Positions 55,224 to 63,899 are shown, counted from the stretch's first letter. The stretch is DNA of 64,000 nt from an uncultured Roseicyclus sp. (GCA_937139335.1 CAKZPN010000036.1:62001-126000); one strand, 5' to 3'. The notes: generated by a model from the sequence alone, not told the origin. Numbers and translations are program-made.

Positions 55224-56384
55224 TCAGGCCGTCACGTCGAAGCCGTGCACCCACGCGAAGCGGCCCGTCACCGCATGCGGCGCGAAACGGCCCGCCGCGC
55301 GCAGTGCCGCATGCGCCGCGAAGCGCATCGGACCGGGGCGCAGGTGGTAGTTCGTGGCATTGTCATTGGCCGCCTTCACGATCCGGGCGCAGCGCGGGCG
55401 GCGCAGCGCCTCGTAACGGGTCAGCGCGTCGCGGATGTCGTCGTCTTCTGCCAGACAACGCGCGAGGACATAGGCATCCTCCAGCGCCATGTTGGCACCC
55501 TGCGCGAGAAACGGCAGCGTCGGGTGCGCCGCGTCGCCCAGCAGGGCAAGGCGATGTTCCTGCCAGACCGGGGCGACCGGGTGGCGGAACAGGCCCCAGA
55601 GGAACACCTCGGTGACGCTGTCGAGAAGGCCGCGCACCTCGGGGCAGAAATCGACGAAGGCGCGCGCGAGGTTGGCCGGATCGTCGCGGTGGGTCCAGCC
55701 TTCGGCGGCCCAGGCATCCCGCTCCTCGACGGCGACGATGTTCACCAGCCGCCGGTTGCGCAGCGGGTAGCGCACGAGATGCCGGCCGGGCCCCATGAAG
55801 ACATGCGCCTCGGGCGCGATGGGGGTGGTGGCCGGAACCGTGCAGCGCCAGGCCACCTGCCCGGTGAAATAGGCCTGCGACTGCCGGTTCAGCGCCCTGC
55901 GCGCGGCGGAATGCAGGCCGTCGGCGCCCACGGTCAGGCCATGCGTCTCCTGCGTGCCGTCGGGCAGCGTGAGCACCGTGCCCGTCGGCCCCGGCACCAC
56001 CTCGGTTACGCGGGTGCCGAGCCGGATCGTGACACCCGCCGCCGTGGCGGCCTCGGCCAGCACCGTCACCAGATCGGCGCGGTGGACGAGGTACCACGGC
56101 TCCTCCGCTGCGAGATGCATGCCGAAGACCTGCGAGCCACGGCGGAAATCGCGCAGGCGCACCGCCTCGGACCTTGGGCTGAGGGCCGCCACCGCGTCGG
56201 CCACAGCCAGATGCTGCAACACGCGCCAGCCGTTCGGGCTGACCTGGATGCCGGCGCCAAGCTCGGTGATTTCGGGCGCCTGTTCCAGCACGCTCACCTT
56301 CGCGCCGCGCCGGGCCAACGCCAGCGCGGCCGCAAGCCCGCCGATACCGCCGCCGACGACCGTCACGTCTTGCCCGATCAGCAT
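55224..56384 (-). CDS. FAD-dependent aromatic-ring hydroxylase-like monooxygenase
   Basis: A 386-residue flavin monooxygenase of the p-hydroxybenzoate/salicylate hydroxylase family. TVVGGGIGGLAAALALARRG is the FAD-binding start, TVGADGLHSAARRAL the middle DG motif, and LLGDAAHPTLPFLAQGANMALEDAYVLA the GD motif. Substrate unknown; salicylate- or 3-hydroxybenzoate-like compounds are usual in this subgroup. The ATG at 56384 has GGGGGG five bases upstream; two in-frame upstream Met codons are less likely. It stands alone, without catabolic partners. Confidence 0.88.
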   Translation of the reverse strand: MLIGQDVTVVGGGIGGLAAALALARRGAKVSVLEQAPEITELGAGIQVSPNGWRVLQHLAVADAVAALSPRSEAVRLRDFRRGSQVFGMHLAAEEPWYLVHRADLVTVLAEAATAAGVTIRLGTRVTEVVPGPTGTVLTLPDGTQETHGLTVGADGLHSAARRALNRQSQAYFTGQVAWRCTVPATTPIAPEAHVFMGPGRHLVRYPLRNRRLVNIVAVEERDAWAAEGWTHRDDPANLARAFVDFCPEVRGLLDSVTEVFLWGLFRHPVAPVWQEHRLALLGDAAHPTLPFLAQGANMALEDAYVLARCLAEDDDIRDALTRYEALRRPRCARIVKAANDNATNYHLRPGPMRFAAHAALRAAGRFAPHAVTGRFAWVHGFDVTA

Positions 56385-56472
56385 CGCCACCCCCCGCATA
56401 CGCACAGAAAAGGGCACCCCGACCCGGGATGCCCTGATGTTATCTCAAGCGCCGCAACCCGGTGCAGCGTGG

Positions 56473-56895
56473 TCAGTCGTCGCGATGCACCTTCTCGCGC
56501 CGCTCGTGGCGTTCCTGCGCCTCGAGGCTCATCGTGGCGATGGGCCGCGCATCGAGGCGCTTGAGCGAGATCGGTTCCCCGGTGACTTCGCAATAGCCAT
56601 ACTCGCCTTCCTCGATCCGGCGCAGGGCGCTGTCGATCTTGGCGATCAGCTTGCGCTGGCGGTCGCGCGTGCGCAATTCCAGCGCGCGATCCGTTTCCTC
56701 GCTGGCGCGGTCGGCGATATCGGGAATGTTGCGCGTCCCGTCCTGCAAGGATTCAACGGTTCCCCGACTTTCGTCGAGCAATTCGTTCTTCCAGGTGATC
56801 AGCTTGCGCCTGAAGTACTCGAGCTGACGCTCGTTCATGAAAGGTTCGTCCTCGGCGGGACGATAATCCTCGGGCAGAAAATTCTCGGCCTTCAT
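56473..56895 (-). CDS. dksA: RNA polymerase-binding factor DksA, CxxT type
   Basis: A 140-residue DksA-like protein that enters the RNA polymerase secondary channel and acts with ppGpp. The coiled coil is NELLDESRGTVESLQDGTRNIPDIADRASEETDRALELR, whose tip contains the Asp-x-x-Asp (DIAD) and Ala needed for activity. The zinc finger is degenerate: GYCEVTGEPISLKRLDARPIAT has one Cys in the first pair (CxxT) and none in the second, as in zinc-independent DksA2-type proteins. The start at 56895 has GGGGAG upstream. It is divergent from the MoxR gene. Confidence 0.92.
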   Translation of the reverse strand: MKAENFLPEDYRPAEDEPFMNERQLEYFRRKLITWKNELLDESRGTVESLQDGTRNIPDIADRASEETDRALELRTRDRQRKLIAKIDSALRRIEEGEYGYCEVTGEPISLKRLDARPIATMSLEAQERHERREKVHRDD

Positions 56896-57191
56896 GTCGC
56901 TCCCCTCAGCGAAACCGGCGTCGTCCTGTCGGTCTGGCATGACACCCTCCCGGCCCCGTCGCCGCCCGATTACAAGACCGCGCGGTGCTTGTCGACACTC
57001 TATTGTGTGAGCCGGGCCGATCCTCGAAAAACCCTCGATTTTCCGGCACTTCAGGTCGGTTTTTCAAGCAATCCGCAACCCGTGCGTGCATTCGCGCCGC
57101 AAGTGGGCGGACCTGCCGCCTCCCCGGCTCCGCCTCTTTCCTCCCGCGGGGCAAGCGGCTATGCCAAGGGCATCACCACCGGAGGATGCCC

Positions 57192-58037
57192 ATGCGCGCA
57201 CGTTTCGAAGGCAGCGACAGCTACGTTGCGACCGAGGACCTGACCGTCGCAGTCAGCGCCGCCGTGACGCTGGAGCGTCCGCTGCTCGTCAAGGGCGAGC
57301 CCGGCACCGGCAAGACGGAGCTTGCGCGCCAGGTCGCGGCCTCGCTCGGGCTGCCGATCATCGAGTGGCACATCAAGTCGACGACCCGCGCGCAGCAGGG
57401 GCTTTACGAATACGACGCCGTCAGCCGGCTGCGCGACAGCCAGCTTGGCGACGAACGCGTGAACGACGTGCGCAACTACATCCGCAAGGGCAAGCTCTGG
57501 CAGGCCTTCGAGGCGCCGGGCAAGACCGTGCTGCTGATCGACGAGATCGACAAGGCCGACATCGAGTTTCCCAACGACCTGCTGCAGGAGTTGGACCGGA
57601 TGGAGTTCTTCGTCTACGAGACCGGCGAGACGGTTCAGGCCGCGACGCGCCCCATCGTCATCATCACCTCGAACAATGAAAAGGAGCTGCCCGACGCCTT
57701 TCTGCGCCGCTGTTTCTTTCACTACATCCGGTTTCCTGACGTCGACGTGATGAAGCAGATCGTCGAGGTGCATTTCCCGGGCATCAAGCCAAAGCTCCTG
57801 ACCACCGCGCTAACCCAGTTCTACGAGATCCGCGACCAACAGGGGCTGAAGAAGAAACCCTCCACCTCCGAGGTGCTGGATTGGCTGAAGCTGCTTCTGG
57901 CCGAGGACCTGTCGCCCGAGGACCTGCGCCGCGACGGTGCCACGGCATTGCCCAAATTGCACGGCGCGCTGCTGAAGAACGAGCAGGATGTGGCGCTGTT
58001 CGAGCGGCTTGCCTTCATGGCCCGCCGGCAGCGTTGA
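57192..58037 (+). CDS. MoxR-type AAA+ ATPase
   Basis: A 281-residue AAA+ ATPase of the MoxR family. Walker A is GEPGTGKT (residues 35-42), Walker B VLLIDEIDKAD, sensor 1 VIITSNNEKELPDAFLRRC with the Arg finger. MoxR ATPases act as chaperones that insert metal or assemble a partner with a von Willebrand A domain; the VWA gene is 2 kb downstream on the same strand (59939). ATG at 57192 has GGAGG six bases upstream, which excludes the ATG at 57186. A CoxD/CoxE-like pair is thus likely. Confidence 0.92.
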   Translation: MRARFEGSDSYVATEDLTVAVSAAVTLERPLLVKGEPGTGKTELARQVAASLGLPIIEWHIKSTTRAQQGLYEYDAVSRLRDSQLGDERVNDVRNYIRKGKLWQAFEAPGKTVLLIDEIDKADIEFPNDLLQELDRMEFFVYETGETVQAATRPIVIITSNNEKELPDAFLRRCFFHYIRFPDVDVMKQIVEVHFPGIKPKLLTTALTQFYEIRDQQGLKKKPSTSEVLDWLKLLLAEDLSPEDLRRDGATALPKLHGALLKNEQDVALFERLAFMARRQR

Positions 58038-58331
58038 AGCCGTTGATTTCGATAGGTTTATTGCGTTCTGGAACCAGTAGCCCCGCCCGACCCGGTATTG
58101 ATGGGCGGACACAGGACAATGGCAAATCTTGGCCGAGGGAACGCGAAACTTCTGTTTCCGCATCCAAATCCTGCCATAATCGACCTCCAAGAATTGCCCG
58201 AATTCAGGACCACCCGATTCCGCCGGCGCACGAGGACGACTTCGTGCCCGGATTGACCGCCACGACCCGCCCAGGACCGGTTGCGCAGGTGCGGCCCCCT
58301 GATCGCCTGACTTGACGGAGCTGACCTGCCT
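58038..58331. other. Non-coding gap between MoxR and DUF2927 genes
   Basis: About 294 bases without a convincing gene on either strand. A CCGCCC...GGGCGG pair near 58083-58110 could fold. No tRNA-like cloverleaf was found. A promoter for the DUF2927 gene is likely but not identifiable by eye. Confidence 0.4.
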
Positions 58332-59732
58332 GTGACGCGTTTTCGCCCCCTGCCCAAGTCCCTGCCCGCATCCCTGTGCCTTGCTGGCGCCCTTGCGCTG
58401 TCGGCCTGCGGCGCGTCGACTACCCCCACGCGCGACCTGCCCGAGCGTCGGGTCGGCCCCGAGCTGACGCAGACGGTGCCGGCGATGAACCAGTTCGGCA
58501 CCGCCCAGACCGAGGCGCCGACGCGGTCCAACGCGCAGATCGTCGCCGATTTCATCGAGCTTAGCTTCCAGATGGAATCGGGCCGCCGGATCGAGCGGCT
58601 GTCGCGGTTCGAGGGCCCGGTCACCATCGCGGTCGCGCCCGGCGCGCCGGCCTCGCTCTCGCCCGATCTCGACCGGCTGATCGAACGGCTGCGGCAGGAA
58701 GCGCGGATCGACATTCGCCGCGTCGCCCATGGCCGCGAGCCCGCCAGCATCACCATCGAGACGCTGCCGCGCGAGCGGATGCAGCGCATGGTGCCCGAGG
58801 CCGCCTGTTTCGTGGTCCCGCGCGTCAGTTCCTGGGCCGAGTTCCGCCGCACCCGGAACTCGCGCGAGATGGATTGGACCACGCTCGATGTCCGCGAGCG
58901 GGTCGCGGTGTTCCTGCCCAACGACGTCGCCCCGCAAGAGGTGCGCGATTGCCTCCACGAAGAGGTGGCGCAGGCGCTGGGGCCGCTCAACGACCTCTAC
59001 CGGCTCGACGATTCGATCTTCAACGACGACAATTTCCATGCCGTCCTCACCGGCTACGACATGCTGATCCTGCGTGCCTACTACGACGACGCGCTAGGCT
59101 CGGGCATGTCCCAGTCCGATGTCGCCGCCGTGTTGCCCGGCGTGCTCGCCCGGCTGAACCCGCGCGGCCAGTCCGGCGGCCGCACAGCCGAATCCTCGGT
59201 CACCCCGCGGCCCTGGATCGAGGCGATCGAGACCGCGCTCGGCCCCGGCACGCGTGATACCCAGCGCGTCAACGCGGCCGAACGTGCCGTCGCCATCGCA
59301 CGCCAGTCCGGCATGTCGGACGCGCGGCTCGCCTTCAGCTATTTCGCGCTCGGGCGGCTGTCGCTCGCCACCGATGCCGAGGGGTCGGTGAACGCCTTTC
59401 TCGCTGCCGCCAACATCTACGACCGCATCGCGCCGAACGGCATCCACGCCGCCCATATCGACATGCAGCTTGCCGCTTTCGCGCTCAGCTCCGGCCGCCC
59501 GGATGAGGCGCTGCGCCTCAGCGGCCAGGCGATGCCGGCCGCGACGCGGGCGCAGAATGCCTCGCTCCTGTCGACGCTTCTGATGATCCGGGCCGAGTCG
59601 CTTGATGCGCTCGGGCGCGCCTCCGAGGCGCGTCAGGTCCGGCTCGACAGCCTTGCCTGGGGCCGGTATGGCTTCGGCAACACCGCGGCGGTGGGTGCGC
59701 GCCTGACAGAGGTCGCCGCCCTCGCGCCGTGA
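58332..59732 (+). CDS. DUF2927 lipoprotein with TPR-like C-terminus
   Basis: A 466-residue protein with a lipoprotein signal (LALSACGAS) and a GTG start. The first ~280 residues match DUF2927: FIELSFQMESGRRIERLSRFEGPVTIAV, CLHEEVAQALGPLNDLYRLDDSIFNDDNFHAVLTGYDMLILRAYYD. The last ~170 residues are helical repeats (SYFALGRLSLATDAEGSVNAFLAAANIYDRI...), TPR-like. Paralog at 45798 lacks the repeats. Placed between the MoxR and VWA genes, it may be an envelope partner of that pair. It is 28 bases from the next small gene. Confidence 0.85.
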   Translation: MTRFRPLPKSLPASLCLAGALALSACGASTTPTRDLPERRVGPELTQTVPAMNQFGTAQTEAPTRSNAQIVADFIELSFQMESGRRIERLSRFEGPVTIAVAPGAPASLSPDLDRLIERLRQEARIDIRRVAHGREPASITIETLPRERMQRMVPEAACFVVPRVSSWAEFRRTRNSREMDWTTLDVRERVAVFLPNDVAPQEVRDCLHEEVAQALGPLNDLYRLDDSIFNDDNFHAVLTGYDMLILRAYYDDALGSGMSQSDVAAVLPGVLARLNPRGQSGGRTAESSVTPRPWIEAIETALGPGTRDTQRVNAAERAVAIARQSGMSDARLAFSYFALGRLSLATDAEGSVNAFLAAANIYDRIAPNGIHAAHIDMQLAAFALSSGRPDEALRLSGQAMPAATRAQNASLLSTLLMIRAESLDALGRASEARQVRLDSLAWGRYGFGNTAAVGARLTEVAALAP

Positions 59733-59760
59733 GCGACACGGGCGAGCGAGGCGACGGACC

Positions 59761-59925
59761 ATGCTGAATTTCATCGGGGGCGGCCTCGGCATCGCGCTGG
59801 GTTTGCTGGTGGCCCGCCGCAAGGGTGGCAACCGGCTCGACCTGCTGCATTACGCCACGATCTTCGGCATCATCGGCTTCATCCTAGGCGCCTTCGCGAT
59901 GCTTGTGATCCCGGCGCCGGGCTGA
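59761..59925 (+). CDS. Small two-helix membrane protein (54 residues)
   Basis: A 54-residue protein: Gly-rich helix (MLNFIGGGLGIALGLLVARR), a short loop (KGGNRLDLLHY) and a second helix (ATIFGIIGFILGAFAMLVIP). It lies between the DUF2927 lipoprotein and the VWA gene with gaps of 28 and 13 bases, so it belongs to the same transcript. No family recognised. Confidence 0.7.
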   Translation: MLNFIGGGLGIALGLLVARRKGGNRLDLLHYATIFGIIGFILGAFAMLVIPAPG

Positions 59926-59938
59926 CATCCTCGGGCGC

Positions 59939-61123
59939 ATGTTCCTGCCCTTCTTCGAAACCCTCCGGGCCGCGCGCATTCCCGTCTCGCTTCGGGAATA
60001 CCTGAGCTTTCTCGACGGCGTGTCGGCGGGCCTCGTCACCTATGACGTCGACGGGTTCTACTACCTCGCCCGCACCGCGATGGTGAAGGACGAACGCCAC
60101 CTCGACCGCTTCGACCAGTGCTTCGCCCATGCCTTCGGCGGTCTGGAGGCGATCACCCCTGACCAGGTTCTGGAGGCCGCCGAGATCCCGCCCGAGTGGC
60201 TGGAGAAGCTGGCCGAGAAGCACCTGACGCCCGAGGAACGCGCCGAGATCGAGGCGCTCGGCGGCTTCGACAAGCTGATGGAGACGCTGCGCGAGCGGCT
60301 GAAGGAGCAGCAGGGGCGCCACCAGGGCGGATCGAAGTGGATCGGCACCGCCGGCACCTCGCCCTTCGGTGCCTACGGCTACAACCCCGAAGGCGTGCGG
60401 ATCGGGCAGGAGGAAAGCCGCCACCGCCGCGCCGTGAAGGTTTGGGACAAGCGCGATTTCAAGGATTTCGCCGACGACGTTGAGCTCGGCACCCGCAACA
60501 TCAAGGTGGCGCTGAAACGCCTGCGCCAATGGGCCCGCGACGGCGCGGCCGAGGAACTCGACCTCGACGGCACCATCCGCGCCACCGCCGAACAAGGTTG
60601 GCTCGACGTGAAGACCCGGCCGGAACGGCGCAACGCGGTGAAGGTGATCCTGTTCCTCGACGTCGGCGGCTCGATGGACGACCACGTGAAGGTGGTGGAG
60701 GAGCTGTTTTCCGCCGCCAAGGCCGAGTTCAAGCACCTCGAACACTACTATTTCCACAACTGTCTCTACGAATCCGTCTGGCGCGACAACCGCCGCCGCT
60801 GGACCGAACAGATCCCGACCCACGAGGTGATGAACACCTATGGCTCTGATTACAAATGCATCTTCGTGGGCGACGCCAGCATGTCGCCCTACGAGGTCGC
60901 CTTTGCCGGCGGCGCGAACGAGCACTGGAACGAGGAAGCCGGGCAGGTCTGGCTGGAACGCGCCCGCGCGCAGTGGCCCGACCACCTGTGGATCAACCCG
61001 GTGGCCGAACGGCTCTGGGGCTACACCCAGTCGATCGGCCTGATCTCCCAGATCTTCGAGGGTCGCATGGTGCCGATGACGCTGCAGGGAATCGACCGGG
61101 GCATGCGCGAGTTGGGCCGCTGA
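59939..61123 (+). CDS. VWA-domain protein, CoxE/YeaD-type partner of MoxR
   Basis: A 394-residue protein. The N-terminal ~200 residues are helical (MFLPFFETLRAARIPVSLREYLSFLDGVSAGL, the usual start of this family), then a linker (GRHQGGSKWIGTAGTSPFGAYGYNP), then a von Willebrand A fold. Its metal site reads FLDVGGSMDDH, with Gly where MIDAS has the first Ser (DxGxS), usual in this subfamily. It probably works with the MoxR ATPase at 57192 to mature a metalloenzyme or complex. Its stop overlaps a CTG that may start the next gene. Confidence 0.9.
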   Translation: MFLPFFETLRAARIPVSLREYLSFLDGVSAGLVTYDVDGFYYLARTAMVKDERHLDRFDQCFAHAFGGLEAITPDQVLEAAEIPPEWLEKLAEKHLTPEERAEIEALGGFDKLMETLRERLKEQQGRHQGGSKWIGTAGTSPFGAYGYNPEGVRIGQEESRHRRAVKVWDKRDFKDFADDVELGTRNIKVALKRLRQWARDGAAEELDLDGTIRATAEQGWLDVKTRPERRNAVKVILFLDVGGSMDDHVKVVEELFSAAKAEFKHLEHYYFHNCLYESVWRDNRRRWTEQIPTHEVMNTYGSDYKCIFVGDASMSPYEVAFAGGANEHWNEEAGQVWLERARAQWPDHLWINPVAERLWGYTQSIGLISQIFEGRMVPMTLQGIDRGMRELGR

Positions 61124-61482
61124 GTGCGCCCCGCACCCCGGCGCTTGGCTATCTGTGGCGCCACCATCGCATCGGGGTGGTCGGCCTCGCCCTCGCGCTG
61201 GTCGTCGCGCTGGTCTTCGCGGTCCGGCTGGCACTGTTCACGATCTACTGGGCCGACACCGCCCATCGCGACCAGCCGATCGCGGGCTGGATGACGCCGG
61301 GCTACGTTTCGCATTCCTGGGACGTGCCGCCCGAACTCATTCGCGCTGCCCTGCCCGCCGCGCCCGCGCCCCGGCCCGGCACCCATCCGACCCTGTCGCA
61401 AATCGCCGAGGCCGAAGGCGTGCCCCTGTCCGACCTGATCGCGCGGTTGCAGGTCGCCATCGACGCGGCGCGCGCCGAATGA
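61120..61482 (+). CDS. Single-pass membrane protein with unusual (CTG?) start
   Basis: A 120-residue protein with one N-terminal helix (IGVVGLALALVVALVFAVRLALFTIYWA). A periplasmic part follows (HRDQPIAGWMTPGYVSHSWDVPPELIRAAL, then PTLSQIAEAEGVPLSDLIARLQ, helix-turn-helix like). No ATG, GTG or TTG precedes the helix in frame; CTG at 61120, overlapping the VWA stop, is the likely start, otherwise GTG 61174 inside the helix. The stop overlaps the DedA-like start by ATGA. Its tight packing between the two genes supports it being real. Confidence 0.7.
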   Translation: MSAPRTPALGYLWRHHRIGVVGLALALVVALVFAVRLALFTIYWADTAHRDQPIAGWMTPGYVSHSWDVPPELIRAALPAAPAPRPGTHPTLSQIAEAEGVPLSDLIARLQVAIDAARAE

Positions 61483-62117
61483 CCGAGGCGATCCTCGCCC
61501 TGGTCCCGGTCTACGGTCTGGCGCTGATCGCCGTTGCCACCTTCCTGTCCTGCCTCGCCCTGCCGATCCCGGCGTCGCTGGTGATGCTCTCGGCGGGCGG
61601 CTTTGCCGCCGTCGGCGACCTGGTGCTGTGGCAGGCCGGGGCTGCGGCGCTGGCCGGCGCGATCGCGGGCGACCAGCTTGGCTACCAGATCGGCCGCGTC
61701 GGCGCGCGGGCGCTGGCCGGCCACCCGCTGTCGCCCCGGCGGGCGGCGCTGATGGCAAAGGCCGCGTGCTACGTCCACGACAAGGGCGCCTGGGCGGTAT
61801 TCTTCAGCCGCTGGCTGGTCTCGCCGCTCGGGCCCTACGTCAATTTCGCCGGCGGCGCCGCGCGGCTCGACTGGGCGCGGTTCACCCGCGCCGGCACCGC
61901 CGGCGAGACGGTCTGGGTCACGCTCTACATCGGCCTCGGGGCTGCCTTCGCCGATGAAATCCTGGCCCTTGCCGACGTGACGGGCACCGCCTCGGGGCTT
62001 CTGGCCGCACTGGCCGTCGCGGCGGCGCTTGCCCTGTGGCTGCGCGCGGCCCTGCGCCAGCGCAGCGAGGCGCGAACCCGCGAGGGGCTGGAAGTTTCGC
62101 CCCGGCACCACACCTAA
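61479..62117 (+). CDS. DedA-like (SNARE-associated) membrane protein
   Basis: A 212-residue multi-pass protein of the DedA family. FLSCLALPIPASLVMLSAGGF and GAIAGDQLGYQIGRVGARAL are the first two family blocks; FFSRWLVSPLGPYVNFAGGAARLDWARF contains the conserved Arg and Gly-rich loop. DedA proteins move undecaprenyl phosphate or other lipids between leaflets. It is coupled to the preceding gene by ATGA. OsmC follows after 35 bases on the same strand. Confidence 0.87.
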   Translation: MTEAILALVPVYGLALIAVATFLSCLALPIPASLVMLSAGGFAAVGDLVLWQAGAAALAGAIAGDQLGYQIGRVGARALAGHPLSPRRAALMAKAACYVHDKGAWAVFFSRWLVSPLGPYVNFAGGAARLDWARFTRAGTAGETVWVTLYIGLGAAFADEILALADVTGTASGLLAALAVAAALALWLRAALRQRSEARTREGLEVSPRHHT

Positions 62118-62152
62118 TGTCGGGCGAACATGCAATCAAAGGAGCGCGCGAC

Positions 62153-62587
62153 ATGGCGATCAAGAAACACGGCTCGGCGAACTGGAGCGGCACGCTGAAG
62201 GACGGCACCGGCAAGGTCTCGACCCAGACCGGCGTGCTGAAGGGCCAGCCCTACGGCTTCAAGACCCGCTTCGAGGGCGAGACCGGCACCAACCCGGAGG
62301 AGCTGATCGGCGCGGCCCATGCCAGCTGCTTTGCGATGGCGCTGTCGGGGCAATTGGGCCAGCATGACCTCGAGGCCGAGGAGATCACCGCGACCTCCAC
62401 CGTCTCGCTGGAAAAGGGCGATGCCGGCTTTTCCATCACCAAGATCCACCTCGACGTCACCGCCAAGGTGCCCGGTGCGAACGACGATACCTTCCAGACC
62501 GCCGCGAAAGCCGCCAAGGAAGGCTGCCCGGTGTCCAAGGTTCTGGCCGGCGCCGAGATCACGATGGACGCGAAACTTGTGGGCTGA
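62153..62587 (+). CDS. OsmC-family peroxiredoxin
   Basis: A 144-residue thiol peroxidase of the OsmC/Ohr class that reduces organic hydroperoxides. The two active cysteines are in AAHASCFAMAL and EGCPVSKVLAG; Arg and Glu of the site are in TRFEGETGTNPEELIGA. This is the OsmC rather than Ohr subgroup by N-terminal sequence (KKHGSANWSGTLKDGTGKVST). AAAGGAG stands ahead of the ATG. It stands just before an M48 protease gene. Confidence 0.93.
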   Translation: MAIKKHGSANWSGTLKDGTGKVSTQTGVLKGQPYGFKTRFEGETGTNPEELIGAAHASCFAMALSGQLGQHDLEAEEITATSTVSLEKGDAGFSITKIHLDVTAKVPGANDDTFQTAAKAAKEGCPVSKVLAGAEITMDAKLVG

Positions 62588-62654
62588 GGCCCCTTCTGCC
62601 GGCGGGGCGTTTTGGCCCGTTGCCCGCCCCCCGGCACGGCCCCATATTCAGCCC

Positions 62655-63353
62655 ATGTTGAAGCTCACCCCGATCCTGCTCGCCATCGGCTATGCGCTGG
62701 TGATGTACCAGTTCTCCGCCTGGCGCACCAAGCGCGAGCTGGACGCCCGCTCGACCGAGCTGGCCGACCCGCAGTTGCGCGGGCACATGGCGCGGATGGC
62801 CGAAGCGCTGGGGGTGGAGCGCATCCGCGTGAACATCTACGAGATCGACCCGGTGAACGGGCTGGCCGCGCCCGACGGGCGGATCTTCCTCACCCGAGGG
62901 TTCTACAACAAGTACCGCGCGGGCGAGGTTACCGGCGAGGAATTGGCCAGCGTCGTCGCGCACGAACTGGGCCACGTGGCCCTTGGCCACTCGCGGCGGC
63001 GGATGATCGACTTTTCCGGCCAGAACGCCGTGCGCGTGGCGCTGGCGACCGTGCTCGGCCGGCTGGTGCCCGGCGTCGGCGTCTGGATCGCCAACATGCT
63101 GGCGGGGATGCTGGCAGCCCGTCTGTCGCGGCAGGACGAATACGAGGCCGACGCCTATGCCGCCGCCCTGCTGACCAAGGCTGGCATCGGCACGACGCCG
63201 CAGAAATCGCTTTTCACCAAGCTCGAGGCGCTGACCGGCATGGGCGGGCGCGGCATGCCGGCCTGGCTGATGAGCCACCCCAAGACCGAGGATCGCGTGC
63301 GCGCGATCGAGGCGCTGGAGGCGCGCTGGACGCGGGAATTGCCGCAGGAGTGA
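62655..63353 (+). CDS. M48-family metallopeptidase
   Basis: A 232-residue membrane-anchored protease like HtpX. An N-terminal helix (LTPILLAIGYALVMYQF) precedes the zinc motif VVAHELGHVALGH near residue 107; a downstream Glu in RQDEYEADAYAAALL is the third ligand. VGVWIANMLAGMLAAR is a second hydrophobic segment. C-terminal SHPKTEDRVRAIEALE is the usual substrate-side block. A role in degrading damaged membrane proteins is inferred. It is convergent with the PIN gene. Confidence 0.92.
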   Translation: MLKLTPILLAIGYALVMYQFSAWRTKRELDARSTELADPQLRGHMARMAEALGVERIRVNIYEIDPVNGLAAPDGRIFLTRGFYNKYRAGEVTGEELASVVAHELGHVALGHSRRRMIDFSGQNAVRVALATVLGRLVPGVGVWIANMLAGMLAARLSRQDEYEADAYAAALLTKAGIGTTPQKSLFTKLEALTGMGGRGMPAWLMSHPKTEDRVRAIEALEARWTRELPQE

Positions 63354-63356
63354 CGC

Positions 63357-63899
63357 TCAGCCGAGCGCCTTCGCCAGCCGCGGCAGGCGCACCCGCTTCA
63401 GCAACGCGCGAAGCGGCATCGCCTTGGGCGACAGTGTTTCGGCCTTGGCATGGACCGCGCCCACGACCTCCGCCACCAGCTCCGGCGCCTCCAGCCACAT
63501 GCCATAGAACGCCGCATCGGGGTGGGTCGCCTCGATCCCGTGCGGTCCCAGCTCCGCCCGCGGGAAATCGCGCAGGTTCAGCGTCAGGATCGTGTCGGCC
63601 CGCCCCGTGATCGCGGTCGCGAGCACATGGATGTCGCCGCTGTCGGGCAGCCAGAGCTGTGCCTCGCGCGCGGGGTCTGCTGTCACAAGAGCCTTGGGGA
63701 AATGCGCGCCCAGCAGCGCGATCTCGCCGCGTGCCATGGTCTCGTCCGCCGCGCCGCCGTGGCGCGCGGCGGTGCGCGCCCATTCCTCCAGCAGCCGCTC
63801 GGACCAGAGCGGCGTGAACAGCCCCGCCCGCGCCAGCCCCAGCGTGATCTCGCGCAGCACCGTCGGATAGAGCACGCAGGCGTCGATCACCGCCTTCAT
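63357..63899 (-). CDS. PIN-domain protein (RSP_2648 family)
   Basis: A 180-residue PIN-fold protein. AVIDACVLYPTVLREI gives the first acidic residue, SERLLEEWARTA the second, and DSGDIHVLATAITGRADTILTLNLRDF the last two. These make an RNase-like metal site, as in VapC toxins, but no antitoxin gene is adjacent. Its start overlaps the stop of an RNA methyltransferase gene. In Rhodobacter this family (named after RSP_2648) sits in the same place beside the methyltransferase, so it may serve RNA processing rather than a toxin role. Confidence 0.85.
   Translation of the reverse strand: MKAVIDACVLYPTVLREITLGLARAGLFTPLWSERLLEEWARTAARHGGAADETMARGEIALLGAHFPKALVTADPAREAQLWLPDSGDIHVLATAITGRADTILTLNLRDFPRAELGPHGIEATHPDAAFYGMWLEAPELVAEVVGAVHAKAETLSPKAMPLRALLKRVRLPRLAKALG

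Noticed and set aside
58038..58331. tRNA or small RNA gene in the gap after the MoxR gene
   Set aside because: No acceptor stem, T-loop or CCA-type end could be put together, and the one GC-rich inverted pair is too short.
63357..63899. Toxin-antitoxin module at the right end
   Set aside because: No antitoxin gene is adjacent; the overlap is with an RNA methyltransferase.
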